Source: Bog-473 sp963744225
GTDB lineage: Bacteria; Actinomycetota; Acidimicrobiia; Acidimicrobiales; RAAP-2
Length of the DNA stretch: 64,000 nucleotides
Assembly: GCA_963744225.1 (NCBI GenBank)
Contig: CAVUSV010000003.1
Coordinates: 124,001 to 188,000 of the forward strand
Reading direction: 5' to 3'
The translations under genes were made by a program, and so were the position numbers. The notes below the pieces were generated by a model, which was not told the DNA's origin, made no database searches, and saw only the letters and a program-made list of their open reading frames with translations. Shown in pieces: positions 45,725 to 54,186 of this stretch (position 1 is its first letter; each line of letters begins with the position of its first letter).

Positions 45725-47197
45725 ATGGCGATTCGGGACTACGACCGCTTGTTCATCGGCGGCGACTGGGTGGCCCCCGAGGGCACCGACACCATCGGCG
45801 TGGTCTCGCCGATGACCGAGGAGGTCATCGCCCGCGTGCCCGACGGGACCGAGGCCGACATCGACAAGGCCGTTGCGGCGGCCCGTGCGGCGTTCGACCA
45901 CGGACCTTGGCCCCGCATGACGCCGGCCGAGCGGGCCGAGATCCTGCGGGCGGTCGCGACGCAGGTGACCAATGAGATGGGCGATATCGCCGAGATCATC
46001 ACGCGGGAGATGGGATCACCGATCTCCTTCTCGGGCATGGGCCAGGTGCTCGCTCCCACCATGGTCTTCAACTATTACGCCGATCTGGCCTCGTCGTTCG
46101 CCTTCGACGAGGTGCGCGCGGGCGTGTTGAATCCGCAGGTCCTGGTGACCAAGGAGCCCGTCGGCGTCGTGGGCGCCATCGCCCCGTGGAACGTGCCGCT
46201 GTTCATCATGGCCGCCAAGTTGGCGCCGTCGCTGGTGGCCGGCTGCACGGTCGTCTTCAAGCCGGCGCCGGAGACACCGCTCGATGCGTTCAGGCTGGCG
46301 GAGATCTTCGCCGAGGCGGGACTGCCCAAGGGCGTGCTCTCCGTTGTGCCGGCAGGGCGTGAGGTCTCAGAGCACCTGGTGACGCATGCGGGCGTGGACA
46401 AGATCTCGTTCACGGGCTCAGCGGTAGGGGGCAAGCGCATCGGCGGCCTGTGCGGTGAGCGCCTGAAGCGCTGCACGCTCGAGCTGGGCGGAAAGTCGGC
46501 CGCGATAATTCTGGACGACGCCGACCTGGCGACGGCGATCCCGACCCTGCTGCCCAACTCGATTATGAACAACGGGCAGGCCTGCGTCGCCCAGACCCGG
46601 ATTCTGGCACCACGCTCGCGTTACGCCGAGGTCGTCGACGCCGTCGTCGCGGGAGTTTCCGCCATGCAGGTGGGTGACCCCATGGACCCGGCTACGGAGA
46701 TCGGCCCGGTGGTGGCCGAGCGGCAGCGGACCCGGATCGAGGGGTTTCTCGACAGCGGGCGCGAGGAGGGTGCAACGGTCGCACTGGGCGGCGGTCGCCC
46801 GTCTGGGTCCGCGTTCTCCAAGGGTTGGTACGTCGAGCCGACGGTGTTTTCCGACGTGGACAACAAGATGAAGATCGCCCAGGAGGAGATCTTCGGCCCG
46901 GTGCTCGTGGTCATCCCCTACGACGGGCAGGAAAATGCCGTCGAGATCGCCAACGACTCGAGCTACGGGCTGTGCGGGTCGGTATGGACGGCGGACAACG
47001 ACCGCGGCCTCGAGGTGGCGCGTCAGGTACGCACCGGTACGTACATGCTCAACGCGTTCTCACCGATCGACTTCGCCACTCCCTTCGGTGGCTACAAGGA
47101 GTCGGGCGTCGGGCGTGAATTCGGACCCGAGGGCCTGGAGGCTTTCTTGGAGATGAAGTCGATCGCCCTGCCGGCCGGGTACACGCCGGGAGGCTGA
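45725..47197 (+). CDS. NAD(P)-dependent aldehyde dehydrogenase
   Basis: Intact ALDH-superfamily enzyme, 490 residues. PVGVVGAIAPWNVPLFIMAAKLAPSLVAGCTVVFKPAPETP is the cofactor-binding region with the catalytic Asn and Lys; FTGSAVGGKRI is the Rossmann turn; CTLELGGKSAAIIL holds the general-base Glu; NNGQACVAQTRIL contains the catalytic Cys; EEIFGPVLVVIPY is the late signature. The aldehyde is not predictable. ATG at 45725; the frame runs open upstream for 40 residues, but that stretch is Gly/Pro-rich. It is followed by the damaged CHAP gene on the other strand. Confidence 0.9.
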   Translation: MAIRDYDRLFIGGDWVAPEGTDTIGVVSPMTEEVIARVPDGTEADIDKAVAAARAAFDHGPWPRMTPAERAEILRAVATQVTNEMGDIAEIITREMGSPISFSGMGQVLAPTMVFNYYADLASSFAFDEVRAGVLNPQVLVTKEPVGVVGAIAPWNVPLFIMAAKLAPSLVAGCTVVFKPAPETPLDAFRLAEIFAEAGLPKGVLSVVPAGREVSEHLVTHAGVDKISFTGSAVGGKRIGGLCGERLKRCTLELGGKSAAIILDDADLATAIPTLLPNSIMNNGQACVAQTRILAPRSRYAEVVDAVVAGVSAMQVGDPMDPATEIGPVVAERQRTRIEGFLDSGREEGATVALGGGRPSGSAFSKGWYVEPTVFSDVDNKMKIAQEEIFGPVLVVIPYDGQENAVEIANDSSYGLCGSVWTADNDRGLEVARQVRTGTYMLNAFSPIDFATPFGGYKESGVGREFGPEGLEAFLEMKSIALPAGYTPGG

Positions 47198-47239
47198 GGG
47201 CCTGACCGGAATTGTCCGGCCAGTGCCAAGCAGGACGGG

Positions 47240-47738
47240 TCAGGACGACGTGGACGGGGGAGCCGGGGCCAACGGCGAGACGTAGCCCGAAAGCGGCGCC
47301 CCTTCCCCTTCACGTCCGCGTCGGCCTGGTGGTCCCCGAGCTCGACCACGCTGTAGCCGGTGCGGTCCCCATCGCCGTTCACGACGTCGGGTGCGGCGCG
47401 GTCACCCGTCGTTGCGGTGACGACAGGCCGCGAAATCGGCCACCACTCCTCATTCAGGTTGTCGTTGCCACAGTCGTTGATGCCCGCCGTCCAGTACACG
47501 CTGAATTTGTTGCAGTACGTGCTGGCGGGATCCTTCCGGGACCCGATCTGCCATTGTGCAATCGCGACGATGCGCGCCCGCAGCGGGCTAAGGCCTGACC
47601 CCTGGTCGAAATGGACCACGAGCGCGGCGAAAACAGCGCCGAGCACGACGACAAAGAGGAGGAACGGCAGCAGCCGGCGGGGGGTGCGGAGCGGACGGCG
47701 GTCCGGTCGGGCTCAGGAGCTTCAGGGTAGCGAGTCAC
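47240..47738 (-). pseudogene. CHAP-domain cell-wall hydrolase remnant with deleted core
   Basis: A family of actinobacterial secreted CHAP proteins is recognisable at both ends. From a GTG near 47738 a basic head leads to a membrane segment (LLPFLLFVVVLGAVFAALVV), then RIVAIAQWQIGSRKDP...YCNKFSVYW, INDCGNDNLNEEW. Intact relatives continue EEWCADFAAW with the catalytic Cys, a His-containing core and then a VVT strand. Here EEWW is followed almost at once by VVTATTGDRAAPDVVNGDGDRTGYSVVELG, so about 50-60 residues of the core, including the catalytic His, are missing. The C-terminus PLSGYVSPLAPAPPSTSS is in another frame, as is the N-terminal head. It would be inactive; alternatively the assembly has collapsed here. 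Confidence 0.65.
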
Positions 47739-47836
47739 CCGTGCGCCGAGGAGGCGGGCGGAGTCTGAGAGAATGCGTAATCCCCGGATACCCAGCAGGC
47801 GGCGCCGCCTGAGTCGAAACAGGAGGGATGGGACCG

Positions 47837-50164
47837 ATGCAAGACGACGAGAGCGCGATCTCGCACACTCGTCTGGCCTACCTCCCCGCACTCGACGGGG
47901 TACGGGCGTGCGCGGTCGTCGCGGTAATGCTGTTCCACGGTGGGATCCCGCACATGGACGGCGGGTTCATGGGCGTCGACGCCTTCTTCGTTCTGTCGGG
48001 CTTCCTCATCACCTCCCTCCTGGTGGGGGAGTGGCGTCAGACCCTGACCATCAGGCTCGGGGCGTTCTGGGCCCGTCGGGCCCGCCGACTCCTTCCCGCC
48101 CTGCTCTTGATGTTGCTCTTCGTCGCCTTCTTCGCCTCGGTGATCGTCCCGAAGGGGACCTACGGGGCCTTGCGGCTCGACGCGCTGGCCACCCTTCTCT
48201 ATGTGAGCAACTGGCACTTCATTTTGGTCAACTCCAACTACTTCAACGAGACGGCCGCCTCTTCACCGCTTTTGCACACGTGGTCGCTCGCCGTCGAGGA
48301 GCAGTTCTACGTGATCTGGCCGCTCGTGGTGTTGGCGGTGCTCCACTTCACCCGGAACCTGCGAGTGCTCTTCGCGTTGTGCTGTGCCGCCGCAATCGCG
48401 TCGGCAACCTGGATGTCGGTGGTCTATGACCACGGCCTCAACACCAACCGTGCCTACCTCGGGACCGATACGCGGTGTCAGTGCCTGTTCATCGGGTGCG
48501 CGCTGGCCGTCGGGCTTGTGTTGCTCACGCAGCGCCGCCAGGACGACGGCCGCCTGGCCAAGGGGGAGTTGTGGCAGCCGGAGGGCAGGACGGGCGAACG
48601 GCTCTGCGCTGCCGCCGGCGTGGTGGGTGCCATCGCTGCCGTGACGATCTGGGTGCTCACGTCGTCAACCTCCTCCTTCCCGTACTCGGGCGGGTTCTTC
48701 CTCATCGGGCTCGCGGTCGCCGCTGTCATACTGTCTGCCGTCGCGGCACCGCGCAGCATCGTCCCCACCGTCCTCTCACTGACGCCGGTGCGCTACGTGG
48801 GAAGGATCTCCTACGGCCTCTACATCTGGCATTGGCCGATCTTCATCTGGCTCAACCATGCCCGGACCGGGCTCGTCGGTTATGAGCTCTTCGCCGTGCG
48901 TGCGCTCGTCACGTTCGCGGTTTCGGTGGTGTCCTTCCACCTGGTGGAGCGACCAATCCGCCGGGGCACCTTCGTCCGGCAGTGGAAGGCATGGGTGGCC
49001 GTGCCGGCCGGAGTCGGGGTCGTGCTGGTCGCGATGGTGGCCGCAACGACCGGCACCACGGCCGTGGCCAGCACAGCGTTCCCGGGTGGCATCGGTACGA
49101 CGGGCAGCACCACGACCACGACGACTGCGGGGGGGACGACCGCGACAACGACGTCGGGAACGGGCGCGACGGGACTGCCAGTCCGCGTGCTCCTCTTCGG
49201 CGACTCGGTCGCGCTGACCCTCGGTATAGGGCTCGCCCTCCCGGCGGAGCAGGACAAGTACGGTTACATCCTCTCGGACAAGGGCATCTTGGGCTGTGGC
49301 GTGGTGAACGGGCCCGCCGTGGAGCTGATGGGGGCGCACGACGCGACGCCGCCCGCATGCAACGGGTCGTCGTTCCTTGCGGGCGAGACTCCCGATATGC
49401 AGCCGTGGCCGTTCCAGTGGCAGGCGGCGATCAACGACGTCAAGCCCAACGTGGTCGTGCTTTTGGCGGGGCGCTGGGAGGTGGTCGACCGGCAGTACCA
49501 AGGGAACTGGACCAACATCTTGAGCCCGACGTTCGCCGCCTACGTGAAGAAGCAACTGGAGGTGGCCTCGAACCTGGTGACGGCGAGCGGGGCCCGCATG
49601 GTGTTCCTGACCGCGCCCTGCACCCGCTCGGGCGAGCAGCCCGACGGTGCACCCTGGCCGGAGGACAACCCCGCCCGCCTGGCCGTGTTCAACCGGTTGG
49701 TCCGGGAAGTGGTGGCTGCGCACCCCTTGACCGACTCAGTGGTCGATCTCAACGCCGCGGCATGTCCACGAGGCAAGTACGCCACGTCAGTCGATGGCGT
49801 CGTCATCCGGCGTGACGACGGCGTCCACTTCACTGATGCCGGGGGCGCATTCCTGGCGGGCCGGCTCATGCCACCGATCGTGGCCGCCGGTCGTGCGCAG
49901 GCGTCGGCCAATGCCGGGGCGCGTCGTCAGCCGGCGGGTGACGCCGGCTTGGGGTTGACGTTCTGCGGTGTGCCGTTGGAGCCGGGGGACTGCGGGTTGA
50001 CATTGGGATTCGAGTCGGCCACCACGCACTGCGCACGCAGCGACGGGACGAGGTGGCCTTCATCGACGGTGGCGCCCTCAGAGATCGTTGTCATCAGCGA
50101 GTTCCACGAGCCGTCGGCAGAGTTGGCCTGGGCCGCCAACGGCAGCGCAGCGCGCAGTTCCTGA
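47837..50164 (+). CDS. Acyltransferase-3 membrane protein with C-terminal SGNH-type domain
   Basis: OafA/YrhL-type protein of 775 residues. Residues 1-390 form the acyltransferase-3 domain: YLPALDGVRACAVVAVMLFHGG, FFVLSGFLITSLL, FWARRARRLLPAL, HTWSLAVEEQFYVIWPL (conserved R-Ex10-H-like elements) and ISYGLYIWHWPIFIWL, about ten helices. A Thr-rich linker leads to an extracytoplasmic SGNH-like domain with LLFGDSVALTLG (nucleophile Ser) and DDGVHFTDAGGAFL (Asp/His). Such enzymes transfer acyl groups onto cell-surface polysaccharides or wall polymers. AGGAGG at 47821-47826 supports the ATG at 47837 over the one at 47828. The last 75 residues, after GRLMPPIVAAG, run through an antisense lipoprotein gene and may not be native. 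Confidence 0.87.
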   Translation: MQDDESAISHTRLAYLPALDGVRACAVVAVMLFHGGIPHMDGGFMGVDAFFVLSGFLITSLLVGEWRQTLTIRLGAFWARRARRLLPALLLMLLFVAFFASVIVPKGTYGALRLDALATLLYVSNWHFILVNSNYFNETAASSPLLHTWSLAVEEQFYVIWPLVVLAVLHFTRNLRVLFALCCAAAIASATWMSVVYDHGLNTNRAYLGTDTRCQCLFIGCALAVGLVLLTQRRQDDGRLAKGELWQPEGRTGERLCAAAGVVGAIAAVTIWVLTSSTSSFPYSGGFFLIGLAVAAVILSAVAAPRSIVPTVLSLTPVRYVGRISYGLYIWHWPIFIWLNHARTGLVGYELFAVRALVTFAVSVVSFHLVERPIRRGTFVRQWKAWVAVPAGVGVVLVAMVAATTGTTAVASTAFPGGIGTTGSTTTTTTAGGTTATTTSGTGATGLPVRVLLFGDSVALTLGIGLALPAEQDKYGYILSDKGILGCGVVNGPAVELMGAHDATPPACNGSSFLAGETPDMQPWPFQWQAAINDVKPNVVVLLAGRWEVVDRQYQGNWTNILSPTFAAYVKKQLEVASNLVTASGARMVFLTAPCTRSGEQPDGAPWPEDNPARLAVFNRLVREVVAAHPLTDSVVDLNAAACPRGKYATSVDGVVIRRDDGVHFTDAGGAFLAGRLMPPIVAAGRAQASANAGARRQPAGDAGLGLTFCGVPLEPGDCGLTLGFESATTHCARSDGTRWPSSTVAPSEIVVISEFHEPSAELAWAANGSAARSS

Positions 50165-50381
50165 TCGGCCTCCTTCAGGAGTTGCGCCGTGGTGGCAGGG
50201 GAGAGGCCGGAACGGGTTGAGCGGAGGTACGCCGAGACCGATCGATGCACGTGCACGCAGGCCTGTTGGGCCAGGGCCTGCCCTCCTCCACTGCCACACG
50301 CGCTGACCCCCACGATCGTGCCTGCCAACACGGCCGCCACACCGCGGCTCGACCAGCAGCGGCGCGGCGGGTCCGCCGCAT
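49927..50381 (-). CDS. Small lipoprotein (frame break in signal peptide)
   Basis: Residues from AAVLAGTIVGVSACG give a signal-peptidase II lipobox (VSAC). The formal start in that frame, a GTG at 50340, lacks a basic head, but an ATG at 50381 two bases after it shifts frame reads MRRTRRAAAGRAAV, exactly the head expected; a 2-base addition (or one-base loss) in GTGTGG near 50341 separates them. Joined, the protein has about 150 residues: lipid-anchored Cys, Cys-containing QQACVHVHRSVSAYLRSTRSG, helical middle (QLLKEADQELRAALPLAA), a second Cys, and an Asn/Pro-rich tail. Function unknown. It starts just after the stop of the 185-residue gene (operon) and overlaps the end of the acyltransferase gene antisense. 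Confidence 0.6.
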
Positions 50382-50382
50382 G

Positions 50383-50940
50383 TCAGCCGAGCCAGCGTTC
50401 GGCTGACTCGAGCAGGAAACGGCTGACGGCGAGAGCACGGTCGAAGACGTCGCAGAGCAGCTCCTCGCCGCTGAGGACCCGGGCCAGCGACACCGGATGT
50501 CGGGCCACGATGCTGAGCCGTCGCTCCGAACCGTCGGTGGCATTGGCGAAGGAGTCGATGGCGGAGACCTCGAGCGGGAGTTCGATCCCTCCCACACCCG
50601 CCAGGTCGATGGCCAGCCGAAGGAGGTCAGGCCCGCTGGGGAGGGGGGGCAAGGCCCAGGTGAAGGTCAGCGGGAAGTGGTACTCGTCGGGCGGCTCCTC
50701 GTCCTCGGCGAGCAGGACGACCGCGTCCTCGAAGGAGAGGAGGACGCGGGGGTCGACGTCGAGGGCGAGGTGAAGGTCGAGGGGGCCGCCACACCCTTCC
50801 TCGGGGTGCAGGTCGACCTCCCAGACCTGGCGCAGGGAATAGGTCTCGACGAAGTGCCGCTCGTCGTGCACGTGAAACCCGTGGTCGACGGAGTGATCCT
50901 TCAGGTCGGCGACGTAGCCGGCGACGTCAATGGCAGCCAC
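50383..50940 (-). CDS. Hypothetical protein
   Basis: A 185-residue intact protein from an ATG at 50940 (MAAIDVAGYVADLKDHSVDHGFHVHDERHFVETYSLRQ begins it in two blocks). It is acidic and beta-rich: EVDLHPEEGCGGPLDLHLALDVDPRVLLSF, YHFPLTFTWALPPLPSG, and a helical end ELLCDVFDRALAVSRFLLESAERWL. No membrane or catalytic motif. I believe it is a conserved actinobacterial hypothetical but cannot name a family. It heads a two-gene operon with the lipoprotein and is divergent from the IMPase gene with 81 bases between starts. Confidence 0.65.
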   Translation of the reverse strand: MAAIDVAGYVADLKDHSVDHGFHVHDERHFVETYSLRQVWEVDLHPEEGCGGPLDLHLALDVDPRVLLSFEDAVVLLAEDEEPPDEYHFPLTFTWALPPLPSGPDLLRLAIDLAGVGGIELPLEVSAIDSFANATDGSERRLSIVARHPVSLARVLSGEELLCDVFDRALAVSRFLLESAERWLG

Positions 50941-51021
50941 AACCGAGGGAGCCTAATTGGGATCAGCCCCACAGGCGGCAAGACAGGCGGCAGGGACGAC
51001 GGCCGGTAGGGTTCCTCTTTC

Positions 51022-51762
51022 GTGGATGACCTTCGGCTGCTCAAGGTGCTCGACGAAGCCATCGCGGCCGTGCGCGACGCACTGGATGCGCTTGAGGACT
51101 GGGGTCCGTCAGGAGGCAAGCCGGGCCAGTACCGACTCGACCTCGCGGCCGACGGGGCGGCCCTACCGGTGCTGCACGGCGCGGGCTTGACGGTGCTCTC
51201 CGAGGAGTCCGGTCTGACGGGAAACGGTCCCTCGGGACTGCTGGCGGTGATCGACCCCGTCGACGGTTCCACCAACGCCCACCGGGGCGTGCCCTTCTAC
51301 TCCACGAGCATTTGCGTCCTTGACGACGCGGGGCCCCGCGTCGGCGTCGTCGTGAACCAGGCCACGGGGGACCGCTACGCCGCCGTGCGGGACGGCGGAG
51401 CGGAGAAGGACGGCCACTCCATCCGACCGTCGGGCTGTCAGGACCTGGAGGCCGCCATCGTGGGCATCTCGGGCTTCCCAGGTCACCACCCGGGCTGGGC
51501 GCAGTACCGCGCACTGGGCGCGGCCTCGCTCGAGTGCTGCGCGGTCGCGGAGGGGGTGCTGGACGCGTACATGGTGGCGGGACGGAGCACCCTGTACGGC
51601 TGGGACTACTTGGCCGGCCTGCTCATCTGCCGCGAGGCGGGTGCTGCCGAGGCGGAGCGCGACGGCCGCGACCTGGTTGTGCGCGACGACTCGAGCCGGC
51701 GGCCCCTCCTGGCCGCGACACCCGCGCTGGCTGCTCGGCTGATCGGCGAGCCGGGGCTGTGA
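51022..51762 (+). CDS. Inositol-monophosphatase-family phosphatase
   Basis: Metal-dependent phosphatase, 246 residues. VLSEESGLTG (metal Glu), VIDPVDGSTNAHRGVPFYSTSI (the DPxDGT/S metal-binding motif) and YGWDYLAGLLICREAGA (WDxAxG with the last metal Asp) are the IMPase signatures. Substrates in the family include inositol phosphate, fructose 1,6-bisphosphate, 3'-phosphoadenosine phosphate and histidinol phosphate; the sequence does not tell which. GTG start at 51022. The stop overlaps the GTG start of the next gene, so the two are coupled. Confidence 0.85.
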   Translation: MDDLRLLKVLDEAIAAVRDALDALEDWGPSGGKPGQYRLDLAADGAALPVLHGAGLTVLSEESGLTGNGPSGLLAVIDPVDGSTNAHRGVPFYSTSICVLDDAGPRVGVVVNQATGDRYAAVRDGGAEKDGHSIRPSGCQDLEAAIVGISGFPGHHPGWAQYRALGAASLECCAVAEGVLDAYMVAGRSTLYGWDYLAGLLICREAGAAEAERDGRDLVVRDDSSRRPLLAATPALAARLIGEPGL

Positions 51763-52622
51763 GGGACGATCCCGGCGACGCGGTGGGCGGGGGCGCTCTG
51801 CGGGCGCGCAAGACGTGGCGCACGCTCGAGCCGCTGCACGGGATGATCTACTTCGTACCCGAGGCGGCTGAGGCCTACGAGCGACTCGGCGTCAGGGGCC
51901 GGGCGGGCTACTTCGCGTCGCGGGCGGCACCGATGGGTGCGGTGCAGGCCGACGTCGTGTCCTCAACCTTCTTCAACTTCAACCCCGAGTTGGTGGAGGC
52001 TGCGATCCCCTCATCATGGGGCGTCGCGTCGCCAGTGGCGTTGGTGGCCGCCCGCTTTGCCGCGGTCGATGCGGCGTTCCGGCGGGTGCTCGGTGACGCG
52101 GTCGTCGCTTCGGCGGAGATGCGGCGCGCCGCGGACCTGGCGCGCGCGGCGGCGGAAGTGGCCGCCGGCCGGACCGAGGGCCGGCCGTTGGCGGCGGCGC
52201 ACGCGGAGGTGGCGTGGCCGACTGAGCCGCACCTGGTTCTGTGGCACGGCCAGTCCATCCTGCGCGAGTACCGGGGCGACGGTCACATCGCCCTGCTCGT
52301 GGTGCACGGACTGTCTGGCATTGAGGCGCTGGTGACTCACGCTGCGGCCGGCGATGCGCCAGCGCATTTGCTCCGCTCGACCCGGGGTTGGTCCGAGGAC
52401 GCGTGGGGGGCCGCAGTCGACTCCTTGCGCAGCCGGGGATGGCTCGAGACAGCCGACGTGCTCAGGTTCACCGAGTCGGGTCGGATACAGCGTCGAGCGA
52501 TCGAGGATGGCACCGACGCACTGGCGGCGGCGCCCTATGACGTCCTAGGCGAGGAACGCTGCGCTGAACTGCGCGCCTTGGCGCGGCCCTGGAGTACGGT
52601 CTTTGCGGAGCTGTTGCGCTAA
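51759..52622 (+). CDS. SCO6745-type helical protein
   Basis: A 287-residue soluble helical protein recognised as the SCO6745/SalK family: TWRTLEPLHGMIYFVPEAAEAYERLGV, GYFASRAAPMGAVQADVVSSTFFNFNPELV, LWHGQSILREYRGDGHIALLVVHGLSGIEALVTHAAAG, ending in a winged-helix-like part (RGWLETADVLRFTESGRIQRRAIEDGTD). The biochemical role is unknown; relatives lie near resistance or biosynthesis genes in streptomycetes. It starts with GTG at 51759, overlapping the IMPase stop. The frame is open upstream but only shadows the IMPase. tRNA-Val lies 52 bases downstream. Confidence 0.75.
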   Translation: MRDDPGDAVGGGALRARKTWRTLEPLHGMIYFVPEAAEAYERLGVRGRAGYFASRAAPMGAVQADVVSSTFFNFNPELVEAAIPSSWGVASPVALVAARFAAVDAAFRRVLGDAVVASAEMRRAADLARAAAEVAAGRTEGRPLAAAHAEVAWPTEPHLVLWHGQSILREYRGDGHIALLVVHGLSGIEALVTHAAAGDAPAHLLRSTRGWSEDAWGAAVDSLRSRGWLETADVLRFTESGRIQRRAIEDGTDALAAAPYDVLGEERCAELRALARPWSTVFAELLR

Positions 52623-52674
52623 CGGTCTCGCGGTAGGGCGCTCCCGGGAGTTGGGCATAATTGCCCTGGCGCTT

Positions 52675-52748
52675 GGGCGCTTAGCTCAGTTGGTTAGAGC
52701 AGCTGGCTTACAACCAGCAGGTCGGGGGTTCGAGTCCCTCAGCGCCCA
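52675..52748 (+). tRNA. tRNA-Val (anticodon TAC)
   Basis: A full cloverleaf can be drawn: acceptor stem GGGCGCT/AGCGCCC, D-arm GCTCAGTTGGTTAGAGC, anticodon arm GCTGG-CTTACAA-CCAGC with anticodon TAC, T-arm GGGGG-TTCGAGT-CCCTC and discriminator A. The CCA end is not encoded (ACCC follows). tRNA 3' ends are frequent integration sites and the region beyond looks accessory, but I found no second copy of its 3' end in the following 11 kb. Confidence 0.95.
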
Positions 52749-53087
52749 CCCAGTAGCCAGGAGAAGGCAAGGGGACCCCGCGGTAGGCGGGACGAACCCC
52801 GCGCCGGCGGGCGGCCAGGGCGCCGGGGCCCACCGGAAACGGGGCGCACGGGGCGGGGCGGGGTCACGAACGAAGACGTCCTTTTTGCCCTGTCCGATAC
52901 CGAATCCTCTTTGAGTCAAGACACCTATTTCGGCCCAGTCAGAGCGCGACGAGTCAACCCGTCACGTGACGGCACAGGTGCGTAGGCTTCGAATGGGTCC
53001 GGGGGTGACTTCGCCTAAGAGCCGGCCGTCAGGGTGTAGAGCCGACCACGCGGCTACGAGTCGTTCCCTTCTGTCCTCCCGGGCCCC
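52749..53087. other. Non-coding stretch with G-quadruplex motif and palindrome
   Basis: No gene is visible. The first 115 bases are extremely GC-rich and contain four runs of four G at 52841-52863 (spacers of 5, 1 and 1 base), an ideal G-quadruplex motif on the plus strand. A perfect 14-bp palindrome CCGTCACGTGACGG lies at 52959-52972. The right part is probably the 3' non-coding end of the IS110 element. Confidence 0.6.
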
Positions 53088-54186
53088 TTATCGAGCGTCG
53101 AGGACGAGCTGGCGATACACGGCGTTGGAGACCTGGCGCTTGAGGGACCGCAGCGCTTCCTTCTTGGTCTTGCCCTCGGCCACCTTGCGCTCGAAGTAGA
53201 TGCGACCCTCGGTGCCGGGGTTGCGGATCTGTGTCACCGCGGCCATGTGCAACGTGTTGTTGAGCCGGCGACTCCCTCGCATGGAGAGCCGGTGCACGGT
53301 CCGCCCACCAGAGGAGAACTCGATCGGGGCCGTGCCGTTATATGACGCGTAGGCGTCGCGGTTGGCGAAGCGACGGATATCGCCCGAGTATCCGATCAGC
53401 GACGCGGCATGGACGGGCCCGATTCCATAGACCTCGGTCACCGACGTCCCAGATGCCTTCACCGCCAGGCGGATCCGCCGATGCGACTCCTTGGTCTGGG
53501 CGTCGAGGCGACGCACGTCGTCGAGGAGCTCGAGGATCACGTCGACGCGCATCTGTTGGGCCGGCGACTTTGGGGTCACTCTGGCGAGCAGAGTCTCGGC
53601 GTCAGATACGTACATTTCCTTGGCAATTCCGCCTGGAGCGACCTCAGAGAAGAGCGAGTGCAGCCGGCAGACCACCCGAGCTCGCTGACGTCCGAGATCC
53701 CAGTTCCGCTTGGAGAGGAGCCGGAGGACCTCGCCGTGATCGGCCGGCTCAACCTGACGCAGCATCGGTGCCCGAAGCGCCGCGATGGCGATCGAGTGGG
53801 CGTCGTTGGGATCGTTCTTGTTCGACCGCCCAGTGGCCAACACCCGCACACGCGAGGCCAAGGTGGCCGGCACATCGAGGACGTCTTCGCCTCGGGCCAC
53901 CAGCTGCTGCGCCAGCAGGTAGCCCATTCCGCCCACTGACTCGATGGCCCAGGTGCGCTTCTCGAACACATCGGCCCAGCACAAGAGCTCGTCGACCTGG
54001 TGGCTCGTCGCCCGGACCTTGACACTTGCGACTTCGTCCTCGTCCCGTCCGATGGCGATTGCAGTGTGCGACGCCTTGTGCGGATCGATCCCGATCATCA
54101 CGTTCATGCATGCCTCCTTGGCTCGGTGGAAACCACGGGGGCACTCCTGCTTGTGGACTGTTCGTGCTCGATCCTCTTTTGAGCCA
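52904..54186 (-). mobile_element. IS110-family insertion sequence, ends approximate
   Basis: A complete IS110-type transposase (53088-54107) is bracketed by two near-identical same-orientation sequences, ATCCTCTTTGAGTCA at 52904-52918 and ATCCTCTTTTGAGCCA at 54171-54186. IS110 elements lack terminal inverted repeats and make short direct sequence matches at their ends, so these may mark the boundaries, giving about 1.28 kb, within the family's size range. The boundaries are inferred; an alternative right end lies near 54260 where GCACTTTTGAGTCAG recurs. Confidence 0.6.
53088..54107 (-). CDS. IS110-family transposase (RuvC-like DEDD recombinase)
   Basis: Intact 339-residue transposase. The N-terminal RuvC-like domain shows MIGIDPHKASHTAIAIG (first Asp), WAIESVGGMGYLLAQQL (Glu) and KNDPNDAHSIAIAAL (Asp pair), the DEDD set of IS110. 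The C-terminal transposase-20 domain contains VYGIGPVHAASLIGYSGDIRRFANRDAYASYNGTAPIEFSSGG and RLNNTLHMAAVTQIRN, with the catalytic Ser region typical of these bridge-RNA-guided recombinases. ATG at 54107 follows AAGGAGG. The gene is not interrupted, so the element may be active. Its upstream non-coding part could encode the guide RNA. Confidence 0.93.
   Translation of the reverse strand: MNVMIGIDPHKASHTAIAIGRDEDEVASVKVRATSHQVDELLCWADVFEKRTWAIESVGGMGYLLAQQLVARGEDVLDVPATLASRVRVLATGRSNKNDPNDAHSIAIAALRAPMLRQVEPADHGEVLRLLSKRNWDLGRQRARVVCRLHSLFSEVAPGGIAKEMYVSDAETLLARVTPKSPAQQMRVDVILELLDDVRRLDAQTKESHRRIRLAVKASGTSVTEVYGIGPVHAASLIGYSGDIRRFANRDAYASYNGTAPIEFSSGGRTVHRLSMRGSRRLNNTLHMAAVTQIRNPGTEGRIYFERKVAEGKTKKEALRSLKRQVSNAVYRQLVLDAR

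Noticed and set aside
47198..47239. CCGGA-ATTG-TCCGG hairpin as terminator of the aldehyde dehydrogenase gene
   Set aside because: Only five base pairs and no T-run; too weak to list as a feature.
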